Shown: one piece after another, positions 44,971 to 53,766 of the stretch
Layout of the letters: each line of letters starts with the position of its first letter
Numbering within the stretch: position 1 is the first letter of the stretch
Assembly: GCA_965198325.1 (NCBI GenBank)
Contig: CBDAPE010000018.1
Location: 546,681 to 610,680, forward strand
Direction: 5' to 3'
DNA: 64,000 bases
Source: CBDAPE01 sp965198325
Lineage (GTDB): Bacteria > Pseudomonadota > Alphaproteobacteria > UBA828 > JAPUJA01
Translations under genes and position numbers: made by a program
Notes under the pieces: generated by a model
The model's input: the letters and a program-made list of their open reading frames with translations, nothing else
Database searches by the model: none
Told to the model about the DNA's origin: nothing

Positions 44971-46631
44971 CCCACATTTCCCGGATGTCTCCCCTAATTG
45001 ATGGGGATTCGCATTTATTCTTCTATAAGAATCAATGTGTTGAACGCACATGGAGGCGAGACCGATGGCGGGCCCGGCGGGTCAATCTGAGAACGAGCCT
45101 TTGCGACTTGATTTCGACCGCCGCCTGAAGCTCGAGTTTCATGGCTCCAGGATCACCCCCGACGCCGGATTGCTCGCCTATCGTGAACTCGGTGACGCGC
45201 TCGGGTTGACCGACATGGTTGGCGACGATCTCGTTGACCCGCGCACCGGCAAGAACGGTCGGCATGCGCTGACTGGATTGTTTCGCCAGTCCGTCTTCGG
45301 CCGCCTCGGTGGCTATGAGGACGTGAACGACGCCGACCGCCTGGGACGTGACCCGGCGATGCGCTGGGTTGTCGGCGGTCGCGCTGTTGCAAAGCAGGCC
45401 GCTTCCACCAGCCAGATGGGGCGTTTCGAGACGGCGTTTCTTGCCGCCGACGAGAAGCTTGCCGCGCTCGCTGAGCTTTCGGACATCTGGATCGACCGGG
45501 TTCCTGACCACAACCCGCCGAAGCTGATCGTGCTCGACATTGACAGTTCGGTCAGCCCGACCCTTGGCGAACAGGAGGGCACGGCCTACACCGGCCACTT
45601 CGGTTGCCCCGGCGACCATCCACTCTTCGTGTTCAACCAGTTCGGCGATCTGGAGCGGTGCGGGCTTCGACCCGGTAACGTCCACAGCGCCGATGGCTGG
45701 CACTCGGTCCTGGAGCCAATCGTGATCCGCTACCGGGACAAGGTGAAGCGGCGCTTCTTCCGGGGCGATGCCGCATTTGCGTTGCCCGACCTTTGCGAAT
45801 TCCTTGAAGCCGAAGGTTACAAGTACACCATCCGCCTCAAGGCAAACACGATCCTTCGGGGGCCCGTCGCCCCCCTGCTCAAGCGCCCCGTCGGCCACCC
45901 GCCAAACCATGTGCCGCGGTTCCATGCCAGCTTCAGCTATCAGGCAGGATCATGGGACAAGAAGCGCCGGGTCGTCGCCAAGGTCGAATGGCACCCAGGC
46001 GAACTCTATCCCCGTGTCGGCTTCATCGTGACCAACCTGACCCGACCGGCCAAGCGCGTGGTCGCCTTCTACAATCAGCGCGGCCCGGCGGAGCAGCACA
46101 TCAAGGAAGGCAAGACCGCGATTGTGTGGACCCGGCTGTCGTGCAGGAGGTTCCGCAACAACGAGGGTCGACTTCAGCTTCATGCGCTGGCCTACAATCT
46201 CGCCAACTTCATGCGCACCCTGGCTCTGCCGGAGGCGGTCAAGCACTGGTCGCTGACCTCGTTGCAGCAAAAGCTGGTGAAGAGTGGAGCCAGGATCGTC
46301 GGCCACGGCCGGTCCGTCACGTTCCAGATGGCCGAGGTTGCGGTGCCGAGGGGCCTGTTCGACGAAATCCTGCGGCTGATAGCTCAACTCCGGGCGCCGC
46401 CAGCACCAGCGTGAGGCGGAGCCCGATGCCGATGCTGCAACAGACAACAGGAGAGGTGCGCCTTGCAGACCACAAACGACGCCATCAGCGGGCTGGGGTC
46501 GCGGTGCTCACGGCAATTCCCACCAATTCCAGGCGACTATCGTCCCGCACCGCCCTCAGAATTGCCTCGGCAGGCAATCCGTACTACTGTCTCCTCACAA
46601 ACCGGGGTTCATCTGGGGAATGTCAGCTTAT
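44971..46631 (+). mobile_element. IS1380-family element, complete
   Basis: Imperfect terminal repeats cccacatttcccggatgtct and, inverted, gctgacattccccagatgaa bound one intact transposase gene. The right part recurs inverted at 18199-18838. Its right end joins an outer-membrane protein fragment. Confidence 0.8.
45065..46414 (+). CDS. IS1380-family transposase
   Basis: A 449-residue DDE transposase. Hallmarks: RRLKLEFHGSRITPDAGLLA, VLDIDSSVSPTLGEQEGTAY with the first catalytic Asp, FFRGDAAFALPDL with the second, and YNQRGPAEQHIKEGK with the Glu. I start at ATG 45065 because GGAGG lies 8 nt upstream; an ATG at 45050 overlaps that site. Intact. Confidence 0.9.
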   Translation: MAGPAGQSENEPLRLDFDRRLKLEFHGSRITPDAGLLAYRELGDALGLTDMVGDDLVDPRTGKNGRHALTGLFRQSVFGRLGGYEDVNDADRLGRDPAMRWVVGGRAVAKQAASTSQMGRFETAFLAADEKLAALAELSDIWIDRVPDHNPPKLIVLDIDSSVSPTLGEQEGTAYTGHFGCPGDHPLFVFNQFGDLERCGLRPGNVHSADGWHSVLEPIVIRYRDKVKRRFFRGDAAFALPDLCEFLEAEGYKYTIRLKANTILRGPVAPLLKRPVGHPPNHVPRFHASFSYQAGSWDKKRRVVAKVEWHPGELYPRVGFIVTNLTRPAKRVVAFYNQRGPAEQHIKEGKTAIVWTRLSCRRFRNNEGRLQLHALAYNLANFMRTLALPEAVKHWSLTSLQQKLVKSGARIVGHGRSVTFQMAEVAVPRGLFDEILRLIAQLRAPPAPA

Positions 46632-46752
46632 GCCTGTCGGAAAAAGTATCCGGGAGTGGTACGAAATTCCGAAGTTTCTGCCGCAGACGGAATAAATGGG
46701 AGGGACAGCCGTTCGGTCAGGGCGTAGTCCAGTCCGGCCACCAACTGGTATC
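46632..46752 (-). pseudogene. Outer-membrane beta-barrel protein fragment
   Basis: The minus frame reads GYQLVAGLDYALTERLSL, a strand pair typical of small OmpA/P44-type barrels, followed by about 22 unrelated codons into the IS1380 end. The rest is absent. Confidence 0.4.
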
Positions 46753-46918
46753 CTTAAACCCCACCTTGAACACGAGAGCCGCTGGTCAGCGCAGAAAATG
46801 TGAAGGAATTAAACCGAAGGCATCTACAGGCGCTTCAAGAACGTCAAGATAAGATATATGCTATAGCGGGTGGGGTGAAGAAGCTCAGGAAAAAGTAGGT
46901 GCTGTACAGGGAGACACC

Positions 46919-47086
46919 ATGAGAACTATCCTAGCGCTCCTGGTGAGCGCCGTTGCCTTGGTGCTGGCTGGTTGCGGCGGCGATGTCGGCCCGCGCGGTC
47001 CGTACTTCTCCAACACCCCATGGCCCGTGTACCCGGCATCGGTTGGTTTTGACTTCTTCTACGACATCTTCAGTTTCCTTCCCTAG
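46919..47086 (+). CDS. Small lipoprotein
   Basis: A 55-residue protein with a lipoprotein signal: MRTILALLVSAVALVLAGCG, lipobox LAGC with Cys19 as the lipidated residue. The mature part is short and aromatic (PYFSNTPWPVYPASVGFDFF). GGGAG lies 5 nt upstream of the ATG. Asp at +4 and Gly at +2 do not suggest inner-membrane retention, so an outer-membrane location is likely. Function unknown; no partner genes nearby. Confidence 0.65.
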   Translation: MRTILALLVSAVALVLAGCGGDVGPRGPYFSNTPWPVYPASVGFDFFYDIFSFLP

Positions 47087-47104
47087 CCATCGCTCAGGAA
47101 CAGC

Positions 47105-47165
47105 CAGGAGACCTGTCCCTCCTATAAATTCTGTTCGGCGCAGAAATCCGGGCCTCTCAGGGTAA
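47105..47165 (+). repeat. Unidentified gene-flanking repeat, copy 4
   Basis: acctgtccctcctataaatt, ctgttcggcgcagaaatccg and ggcctctcagggtaatgccc. It begins about 20 bp past the lipoprotein stop, as copy 3 does past the deacetylase. Confidence 0.65.
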
Positions 47166-47332
47166 TGCCCGCTTATGTATCCATCGCCATGCTTCGATAT
47201 CCGCCCCAAGCGCTCTTTGCCACCCTACGAGTACTGCCGGGGCACGAGACCGAGCCAGGCCGGGAGTTGCCGGTCCGAGCGGAACTGCGAGGCATCGCCG
47301 ATGGTCGCCACCAATGCCGTCGCGGTGATGAC
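47160..47332 (-). pseudogene. IS110-family transposase C-terminal fragment
   Basis: The frame GVITATALVATIGDASQFRS, then WLGLVPRQYS, stop, GGKERLGRISKHGDGY, matches the IS116/IS110/IS902 domain. An in-frame TAG (about 47225) and missing ends show decay. Confidence 0.65.
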
Positions 47333-47551
47333 GCCTTAACCGGGATTCCCCATATGGAACCCTCCCAGCCCGTTGAGTGTGGCTCGACACCGCTCGACGT
47401 GCAATTTGCCTTCGAATGACAGCCATCTTCGCGGCGAGCCGGATGATTGAGGACCAATTGGCGGCGTTGGTGGCGCGGAATGGCATTTTTGCCGGCGATC
47501 CGGGCGCACCGATCCTGTCGGCGGCGACGCGAAGGAACGGGGTGCCGTCGC
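47333..47551. other. No gene recognised
   Basis: A short plus-strand frame (IEDQLAALVARNGIFAGDPG) looks coding-like but matches nothing I recognise. It probably includes the right end of the second IS1380. Confidence 0.3.
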
Positions 47552-48901
47552 TCATGCCGGGGCTGGCGGCGGCCTGAGCCGGTCGATACGGCGCAGGATG
47601 TCGGCGAACAGGTCACGAGGAATGACAACCTCGGCCATCTGGAACGTGACGTAGCGCCCGTGGCGCACGATCTTCGCTCCGATCTTGATGAGCTTCTCTC
47701 GCAGGCTGGTCAGTGACCACTGTTTCACGGCATCGGGCAGCGCGAGGGTGCGCATGAAGTTGCCGAGGTTGTAAGCGAGCGCGTGAAGCTGGAGGCGAAC
47801 GGCATTGTGGTCGAACCTGCGGCACGACAGGCGTGTCCACCGGATCGCGTTTTTGCCCTCCTTGATCCAGTGCTCAGCCGTGCCGCGCTGATTGTAGAAC
47901 GCGACCACCCGCTCGGCAGGGCGGCCCAGGTTGGTGACTATGAACCCGACCCTCGGGTACAACTCACCCGGATGCCACTCGACCTTGGCGACGATGCGGC
48001 GGGGCTTGTCCCAGGTTCCGGCCTGATAACTGAAGCTGGCATGATACCGGCGCACGTCCTTGGGCGGCCTGCCGACGGGGCGCTTCAGGAGATGAGCGAT
48101 GCTCTCTTGCAGCACCTTGTTGGCGGGCAGCCGGATGGCGTAGAGCATGCCTTCGGCTTCGAGGTAGTCGTAGATCTCCGGTGAGGCGAAGGCCGCATCG
48201 CCGCGGAAGTAGAGGCGGATGGCTCGTTCCTTGTAACGTTCGACCACCGGTACCAGGACATCACGCCATCCGTGGGCGCTGTGCACGTTGCCGGGGCGCA
48301 GCGCGCAACGCTCCAGATCGCCGAACTGGTTGAACACGAACAGCGGGTGATAGCAGGTGCAGCCGAAGTGGCCGTTATAGGCCGTGCCCTCCTGCTCACC
48401 GAATGTCGGGCTGACGGAGCTGTCCATGTCGAGCACCACGCGCCTCGGCGGATCGTGGTCGTGAACCCGGTCGATCCACGTCCCCGACAGGTCCGCAAGG
48501 GCCGCGAGGTTCTCGTTGTTCGCCAGCAGCTCGGTCTCGAACCGCCCCATCTGGCTGGTCGATGCCCCGCCGCGCTCGACCGCCTTGCCGCCGACGATCC
48601 AGCGCATCGCGGGATCACGCCCGAGCCGGTCGGCGTCGTTGACATCCTCGTAGCCGGCGAGACGCCCATAGACGGACTGGCGAAGGAGACTGACGATGCC
48701 GTGCCAGCCGTTCCTGCCTGTGCGGCTATCCGCGAGCACGCCGCCCGCCAGTGCGGTCAGCCCGAGCGCGTCGTCCAGTTCGCGATAAGCGAGCAACCCC
48801 GCGTCGGAGGTCACCTGCGATCCGTGGAACTCCAGTTTCAGGCGGCGGTCGAAAAGGGGCCGGAGTGGCCCATGATCCGATTCACCCTCCGGGTTCCGCA
48901 T
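47552..48901 (-). CDS. IS1380-family transposase (second type)
   Basis: A 449-residue DDE transposase clearly related to the one at 45065 but distinct throughout (RRLKLEFHGSQVTSDAGLLA; VLDMDSSVSPTFGEQEGTAY; YFRGDAAFASPEI; YNQRGTAEHWIKEGK). Intact. The element's left end is near 48999 (taagcccgcatttcccaagt on the minus strand); the other end is near 47500. Confidence 0.9.
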   Translation of the reverse strand: MRNPEGESDHGPLRPLFDRRLKLEFHGSQVTSDAGLLAYRELDDALGLTALAGGVLADSRTGRNGWHGIVSLLRQSVYGRLAGYEDVNDADRLGRDPAMRWIVGGKAVERGGASTSQMGRFETELLANNENLAALADLSGTWIDRVHDHDPPRRVVLDMDSSVSPTFGEQEGTAYNGHFGCTCYHPLFVFNQFGDLERCALRPGNVHSAHGWRDVLVPVVERYKERAIRLYFRGDAAFASPEIYDYLEAEGMLYAIRLPANKVLQESIAHLLKRPVGRPPKDVRRYHASFSYQAGTWDKPRRIVAKVEWHPGELYPRVGFIVTNLGRPAERVVAFYNQRGTAEHWIKEGKNAIRWTRLSCRRFDHNAVRLQLHALAYNLGNFMRTLALPDAVKQWSLTSLREKLIKIGAKIVRHGRYVTFQMAEVVIPRDLFADILRRIDRLRPPPAPA

Positions 48902-49020
48902 CCGAGCCGCCCTCCGACACCCTCAAGCCAGTGATTCTTGTAGCAGAATCGTGCCAATCAGGCATCAGGCGAAGCGGTCACTTGGGAAATGCGGGCTTAA
49001 TAGAAGGGATAGCATTTTTG

Positions 49021-50321
49021 CTACCTCGATCGGCCAAGGAACGTGCCGGTCTCCGGCGCGGCTTGGCCCGACTCGAACAGCGAATCGATGATTTCTCGCG
49101 GCACCCGCCGTTTGAGCATGATCGTCTTCAACACATCAAGAAACCCGCTATCCAGCAGGTTTTCCAGCGCTACGTTCTTGTACATAATCTTCACCACCGG
49201 TGGGTCGAATGAAATGGCGTCGGCGAAAACCTCCTGAGCAAATCTATCAAGCTCCAAGCATATATTCTCGGGAGTTGGTTCAATTCCCCATCTTTCGAAA
49301 TGCTTAGGCGGGTTCCGTTTCCATCGCGGCAAAAATTCATCGACGATTCGTTTCTTGAATTCAGCTTGCAACTTGGAAAGTGTCTTGTTCAAAATGGTCT
49401 GGTACTTCTCGACGATCACTCTGAAACGTTCAACCGCTTTGTCGAAAGACTCTCGGTCGCTGTACAGGATCACACGCCCAAAATTGTTGATCTGGAACGT
49501 ATACTCGTCCTCGATCCGCTTTCGTTCTTTCTTGAGCCAGGCGTCGTCGACCCTCAGCGTCTCTTGTTCTCCGTGATGATCGAGGACAATGTCGAGCTTG
49601 CCGATCCCGTCGAATGGCGCACGGATTCGACTGGTGATGCGGTTCTTCAGATCGTCGTCTGCGAAATCGACAAACTCCGGAGGCAAGCGAATCTGCCGCG
49701 TCGTGAGACGATAGTTCGACGCCGAGAACTCGACGTACTGAACCCTCGACGAAAAAACGTTCAGCTTACGCGTGATGTCGAACGGCCTTGGCGGGTTCGC
49801 CTTCAGGTTCGACTGCATCTCCTGCACCTTCGCGGGTTCGAGTGCCTTGTCCCCCACCTCAGGCTTTGGTGCGTTGTCGCTGTTGTCTGCCCCAGCCGCC
49901 GTCGCGATGCAGTCGGCGGCACTGCCGGTCAGGACGACGGCGTTGGGTTTCTCCACCGAGGTCGAGCCCGCCTCGATGTTCTTCGATACCGGTGAGAAAC
50001 CATCGTCGTATCGTCGGAACTCACTACCCCGATCCGCACGTCCGGCTGTTCCCGAAGGTCGAATAGGCTATTCGCGCTCGCGGTGCGAACTGCTTCCAAG
50101 GCGTCCTGATCGCCGAATCCGAGACGGTACACCTCGGGGTCGGAGTCGAGGATTACGGTCACGTCGAGTTGTCCGAGATCGTCGAAGCGGCGGGAAACGG
50201 CATCGGCGACGGCTTGCGTCAATGCAGGGGCTATGACAACGAGACGACTGCGGGCGCGCAAAATTAGATCAATGAGAGCCTCGTCCGAGGCGACAGCGAA
50301 CGTGCGGGCGGGGGTTATCAT
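49021..50321 (-). pseudogene. PLD-like/unknown-domain protein, single-base frameshift
   Basis: ATG 50321 (GGGAAGAG upstream) opens a PLD-like N-terminal segment: ALIDLILRARSRLVVIAPAL, DVTVILDSDPEVYRLGFGDQ. At about 49990 the frame is lost because gtttctcaccg lacks one T; the rest continues as PVSKNIEAGSTS, then a ~300-residue charged helical part (SNLKANPPRPFDITRKLNVF ... KLQAEFKKRIVDEF) to TAG 49021. Restored length is about 430 residues. A similar PLD-like protein accompanies DUF499/DUF1156 anti-phage loci, and a DUF499-like fragment lies just upstream. No HKD motif is visible. Defence function is inferred. Confidence 0.6.
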
Positions 50322-50378
50322 GGCGGCTCTTCCCTTCACGCGCCTTCATTGACGGCAGCTTTGTCCAAACGGATCCTC

Positions 50379-50522
50379 TTAATGTGGGTGCGAGTCATTG
50401 GTTCCCTCACGGATCGCAGGCGAGCCATCGCTCATTGTCCGGTGATCCTCCTGCATCACGTAGTAGATGCCGTTGACGATCTCTCGCATCGGCCATACGA
50501 AGTAGCACATGTTTGGATCCAT
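50379..50522 (-). CDS. Small ORF between defence-like genes
   Basis: A 47-residue frame (MDPNMCYFVWPMREIVNGIY then YVMQEDHRTMSDGSPA). It may be the 3' part of a frame that begins on a GTGA overlap with the upstream gene (GTG at 50587) and is shifted in between. Unrecognised. Confidence 0.35.
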   Translation of the reverse strand: MDPNMCYFVWPMREIVNGIYYVMQEDHRTMSDGSPAIREGTNDSHPH

Positions 50523-50966
50523 GTCCGCTTTGCGGGAATGCGGCTGTTGGCGGCCAAGGCGTGCTTCGTTGTCTCTGGTTCACTCACTTGATTGTCTTCT
50601 CGATGAAGCCGAGCGTGTTGGCGTTCTCGACCAGCGTCCGGATTTTCGCGCGATCCAGCCCGGACGGAACCTCAGCATCGATTTCGAGTTTCAGAGTCAC
50701 GTCGCTGCCGGGAAGGGTCGTGAGCTGCCCGACAACGGCCTCGACGATTTGATGGATATACCGCGCCGGCCGGTCCGATGAAATCATGACCGTGCCAATG
50801 AACCGGGTCGGTTTCGATTCGGTTTCCGGGCTATCACCCGCCGTGTCAGTCTCATCTTCCTGCGTCCGTGCCATCCGAAGAAGGCGGACCGTGGAGTGAC
50901 CCCCTAAAAGTGGTCCAGATTTATTGAAGAGTTTGGCGCATTTTGCCCCCTCGAAAGGAGGACGAA

Positions 50967-51245
50967 ATGAGCCGTAAACGCTACACCTCAGAACGGATTA
51001 TCAGCATGTTGCGCGAAGCCGAGGTGGCTTTGGCGCAGGGCCAGTCGGTTGGTCAAGCTTGTCGCACGCTCGGCGTATCGGAGCAGAGTTACTATCGCTG
51101 GCGCAAGGACTATGGCGGCCTTCGTACTGACCAGGCCAAGCGTCTGAAGGACCTGGAGAAGGAGAATGGCCGTCTCCGCAAGGCGATCTCGGATCTGACG
51201 TTGGATAAGCTGATCTTGAAAGAGGCGCTTGAGGGAAATTGCTAA
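50967..51245 (+). CDS. IS3 OrfA
   Basis: A 92-residue HTH protein (RKRYTSERIISMLREAEVAL, ACRTLGVSEQSYYRWRKDYG) with a C-terminal leucine-zipper-like helix. GGAGG precedes the ATG. OrfB overlaps its end in another frame, as usual for IS3 fusion by -1 frameshift. Confidence 0.9.
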   Translation: MSRKRYTSERIISMLREAEVALAQGQSVGQACRTLGVSEQSYYRWRKDYGGLRTDQAKRLKDLEKENGRLRKAISDLTLDKLILKEALEGNC

Positions 51246-52144
51246 GCCCCGCCCGTCGCCGGCAGTGTGTTGATCATCTCCAGGCCGAACTGGGGATCTC
51301 CGAGCGACGGGCCTGTGCTGTTGCAGGCCAACATCGCTCAACCCAGCGCAAGAGACCCCGTGGTCGGGATGATGAAGAGGCCCTCACGGCCGCGATCATC
51401 CGCTTGGCCAGCCAGTATGGCAGATATGGCGATCGGCGGATCACTGCCTTGCTCAGGACCGAAGGTTGGCACGTGAACGCCAAGCGGGTCCAGCGCATCT
51501 GGCGGCGGGAGGGGCTGAAGCTCCCACAGAAGCAACCGAAACGGGGCAGGCTGTGGCTCAACGACGGATCCTGCATCCGTCTGCGGCCGTGCTGGCCCAA
51601 TCACGTCTGGTCCTATGACTTCGTCATGGATCGAACACACGATGGGAGGACGTTCCGCATGCTCACCGTGATCGATGAGTTCACCAGGCGGTGCATGGCC
51701 GTTGTCGTCGAGCGAAGATTGAACTCGGACAATGTCCTCCATTGTCTGACCGAGCTCTTCGTCCAACATGGCCCGCCGGATCATATCCGTTCCGACAACG
51801 GCTCAGAGTTTACCGCTCATGCCGTCCGCGACTGGCTCGGCAGGATCGGCGTCAAGACCCTCTATATCGAGCCCGGGTCACCTTGGGAGAACGGATACAA
51901 CGAGAGCTTCAACTCAAAGCTCCGGGACGAAATCCTGAACACGGAGATCTTCTCTACACTGAAGCAGGCCAAAGTGCTGATCGAACGATGGCGCCATCAC
52001 TATAATACCATCCGGCCGCATAGCTCGCTCGGATACAGACCGCCGGCCCCAGAAACCATCTTGCCAAACGTTGAGGGGCCAACCTACCCTGTTGAGGGGC
52101 TACGGGCGGCCCATCAACTTAACCCGCGCCAAACTCTAACTTAA
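51239..52144 (+). CDS. IS3 OrfB transposase
   Basis: A 301-residue rve-type DDE domain: WSYDFVMDRTHDG, IRSDNGSEFTAHAV and ENGYNESFNSKLRDE carry the catalytic residues. It probably is made as an OrfAB fusion; the listed start is the beginning of the open frame (TTG). Intact. Confidence 0.9.
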   Translation: MLSPARRRQCVDHLQAELGISERRACAVAGQHRSTQRKRPRGRDDEEALTAAIIRLASQYGRYGDRRITALLRTEGWHVNAKRVQRIWRREGLKLPQKQPKRGRLWLNDGSCIRLRPCWPNHVWSYDFVMDRTHDGRTFRMLTVIDEFTRRCMAVVVERRLNSDNVLHCLTELFVQHGPPDHIRSDNGSEFTAHAVRDWLGRIGVKTLYIEPGSPWENGYNESFNSKLRDEILNTEIFSTLKQAKVLIERWRHHYNTIRPHSSLGYRPPAPETILPNVEGPTYPVEGLRAAHQLNPRQTLT

Positions 52145-52378
52145 GCGCTGGACCACTAATCGGGGGCAGGCCAACCGTCGCCTGGATCTCCGGTAGATAC
52201 CCGCGGTGGCGGGCGGTGTGCCTCGGCGATATTCGGCCTCACAATGAGGCTTTCGTTGTCGATGATCACATGGGCGTTGGCCGCGTTATCTATCGCGAGA
52301 CCTTGGAAGGTCCGAGCGGTCTCATCCCAGCTTTCGGCGTAGGCGAAAGTGGCCTGCCCCCAATGTATGTGCCAATCG

Positions 52379-53290
52379 CTATGTTAGTCCTGGCACGGTG
52401 ATTGGGAGGGGCTGATCGGGCTGTAGCCCATCCACAGCGAGGGCCGGATCAGTCCGGTTAGGCACGATGGTCACTGGCGCCGGGGGTCTGCAGCCTAGCG
52501 CACTGTGTGGTCTGACCGTGTTGTAGTACTGCCGCCTTCGCTCGATCAGCACCTGGGCCTCCTTGAGCGAGTAGGAGATTTCGCCGTTGAGCAGCTCGTC
52601 CCTGAGCTTGCCGTTGAATGACTCGTTGTAGCCGTTCTCCCAGGGACTGCCTGGCTCGATGTAGAGCGTCTTCACACCGACCCGCGCCAGCCACTCACGG
52701 ACGGCCGTGGCGGTGAACTCGGCACCATAATCCGAGCGGATGCGGTCTGGCGGGCCACGATCGACGAACAGCGCGGCAAGGCGATACAGCACGTCGTCGG
52801 ATCGCAGCCGTCGTGCGACGTCGATTGCCAAGCACTCCCGAGTGTACTCGTCGATGATGGTCAGCATACGGAATGCCCTGCCATCGTGTATGCGAGCCAT
52901 GACGGAGTCGTGGGCCCAGACATGGTTCGGCCAGTTCGGACGCAGACGGATGCAGGACCCATCGTTGAGCCATAGCCGGCCCCTCTTGGGCTGTTTTGCA
53001 GGCACCTTCGGTCCCTCCCGTCGCCAAATGCGTTCGACCCGCTTGTGGTTCACGGACCAGCCCTCGCCGCGGAGCAGCGCCGTGATCCGGCGATAGCCGT
53101 AACGACCATACGCGCCGGCCAGCCGCACAATGGCCGCGGTCAACGTCGCCTCATCGTCAGCCTCGACACGCCGATAGCGTTGCGTCGAGCGTGGTTGCCC
53201 ACTGACCCGGCACACCCGACGCTCGGGGAGGGCATACCGCGTGGAGATGTGCTGAACATAGTCCCGGCGGCGCTCGGGGCTTGGAAGTTT
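52379..53290 (-). pseudogene. IS3 OrfB transposase of the truncated element
   Basis: An about 300-residue rve-type transposase (PSPERRRDYVQHISTRYALP; WAHDSVMARIHDGR; IRSDYGAEFTATAV; ENGYNESFNGKLRDE). Catalytic Asp/Asp/Glu are retained, though the second motif has Tyr in place of the usual Asn. OrfA upstream carries a nonsense codon. Confidence 0.75.
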
Positions 53291-53559
53291 CCCTCGGCGG
53301 CTTCCTTCAGGATCAGCTTATCCAGCGTCAGATCAGCGACAGCTCGTCTCAGCCGCAGATTCTCCCGCTCGAGATCCTTGAAACGCCGTGCCTGCTCGAT
53401 CTTCAGGCCGCCGTACTCCTTGCGCCAACGCTAATACGTCTGTTCCGAAACACCCAAGGTCCTGCAAACCTCGGGCACCGTTCGGCAGTCCGACAGGCTA
53501 ACCTCCGCCTCCCGTAGCTTGCCGATAACCTGTTCCGCGGTATGTCGTTTACGTGGCAT
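53283..53559 (-). pseudogene. IS3 OrfA with amber codon
   Basis: ATG 53559 opens MPRKRHTAEQVIGKLREAEV and CRTLGVSEQTY, then TAG in place of the second Tyr of the SYYRWR-type motif, then RWRKEYGGLKIEQARRFKDL. Confidence 0.75.
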
Positions 53560-53766
53560 CCTGACCTCCGTTCAAACAGCCCTAGCCTGACATTCGGCCT
53601 GGACCAGGTTTTGGGGCTCAGGTCACATGTCTATCGGAAGAACCCAACATACCGTCCGAGGGTTGCTCGAATTGCCCGTAAACGTAAGGAGCAGGTGTTC
53701 ACCACATGCCCCAGCAGCCCGCACAACATTATGAAACAAATCTTCAGGAAGGTTATCATGTTCCGG

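Larger units (their letters stand above)
50892..52173 (+). mobile_element. IS3-family element with 4-bp target duplication
   Basis: 1,282 bp with inverted ends TGGAGTGACCCCCTAAAAGT and TGGCCTGCCCCCGATTAGTG sharing GTGGTCCAG internally. ACCG flanks both sides (50888-50891, 52174-52177). Contains intact orfA and orfB. Confidence 0.9.
50584..52384 (-). pseudogene. DUF499-like ATPase, C-terminal remnant split by IS3
   Basis: Two coding blocks on the minus strand flank an IS3. Right block (52384-52174): ATFAYAESWDETARTFQGLA then VIIDNESLIVRPNIAEA. Left block (50891-50584): KPTRFIGTVMISSDRPARYI, QIVEAVVGQLTTLPGSDVTL, EIDAEVPSGLDRAKIRTL. The last block matches the C-terminal domain of DUF499-type large ATPases. 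After removing the IS3 and one 4-bp duplicate a frameshift remains between blocks. The ATPase core is missing. Confidence 0.45.
52379..53626 (-). mobile_element. Second IS3-family element, 3' end lost
   Basis: The right boundary is tgacctgagccccaaaacct (minus strand from 53626). The opposite end is missing: the OrfB stop codon is formed at the junction with the DUF499-like fragment (52379). Confidence 0.7.

Noticed and set aside
52216..52401. A 61-codon plus-strand gene between the IS3 elements
   Set aside because: The minus strand here carries the better-supported DUF499-like coding block; the plus frame has no family match.
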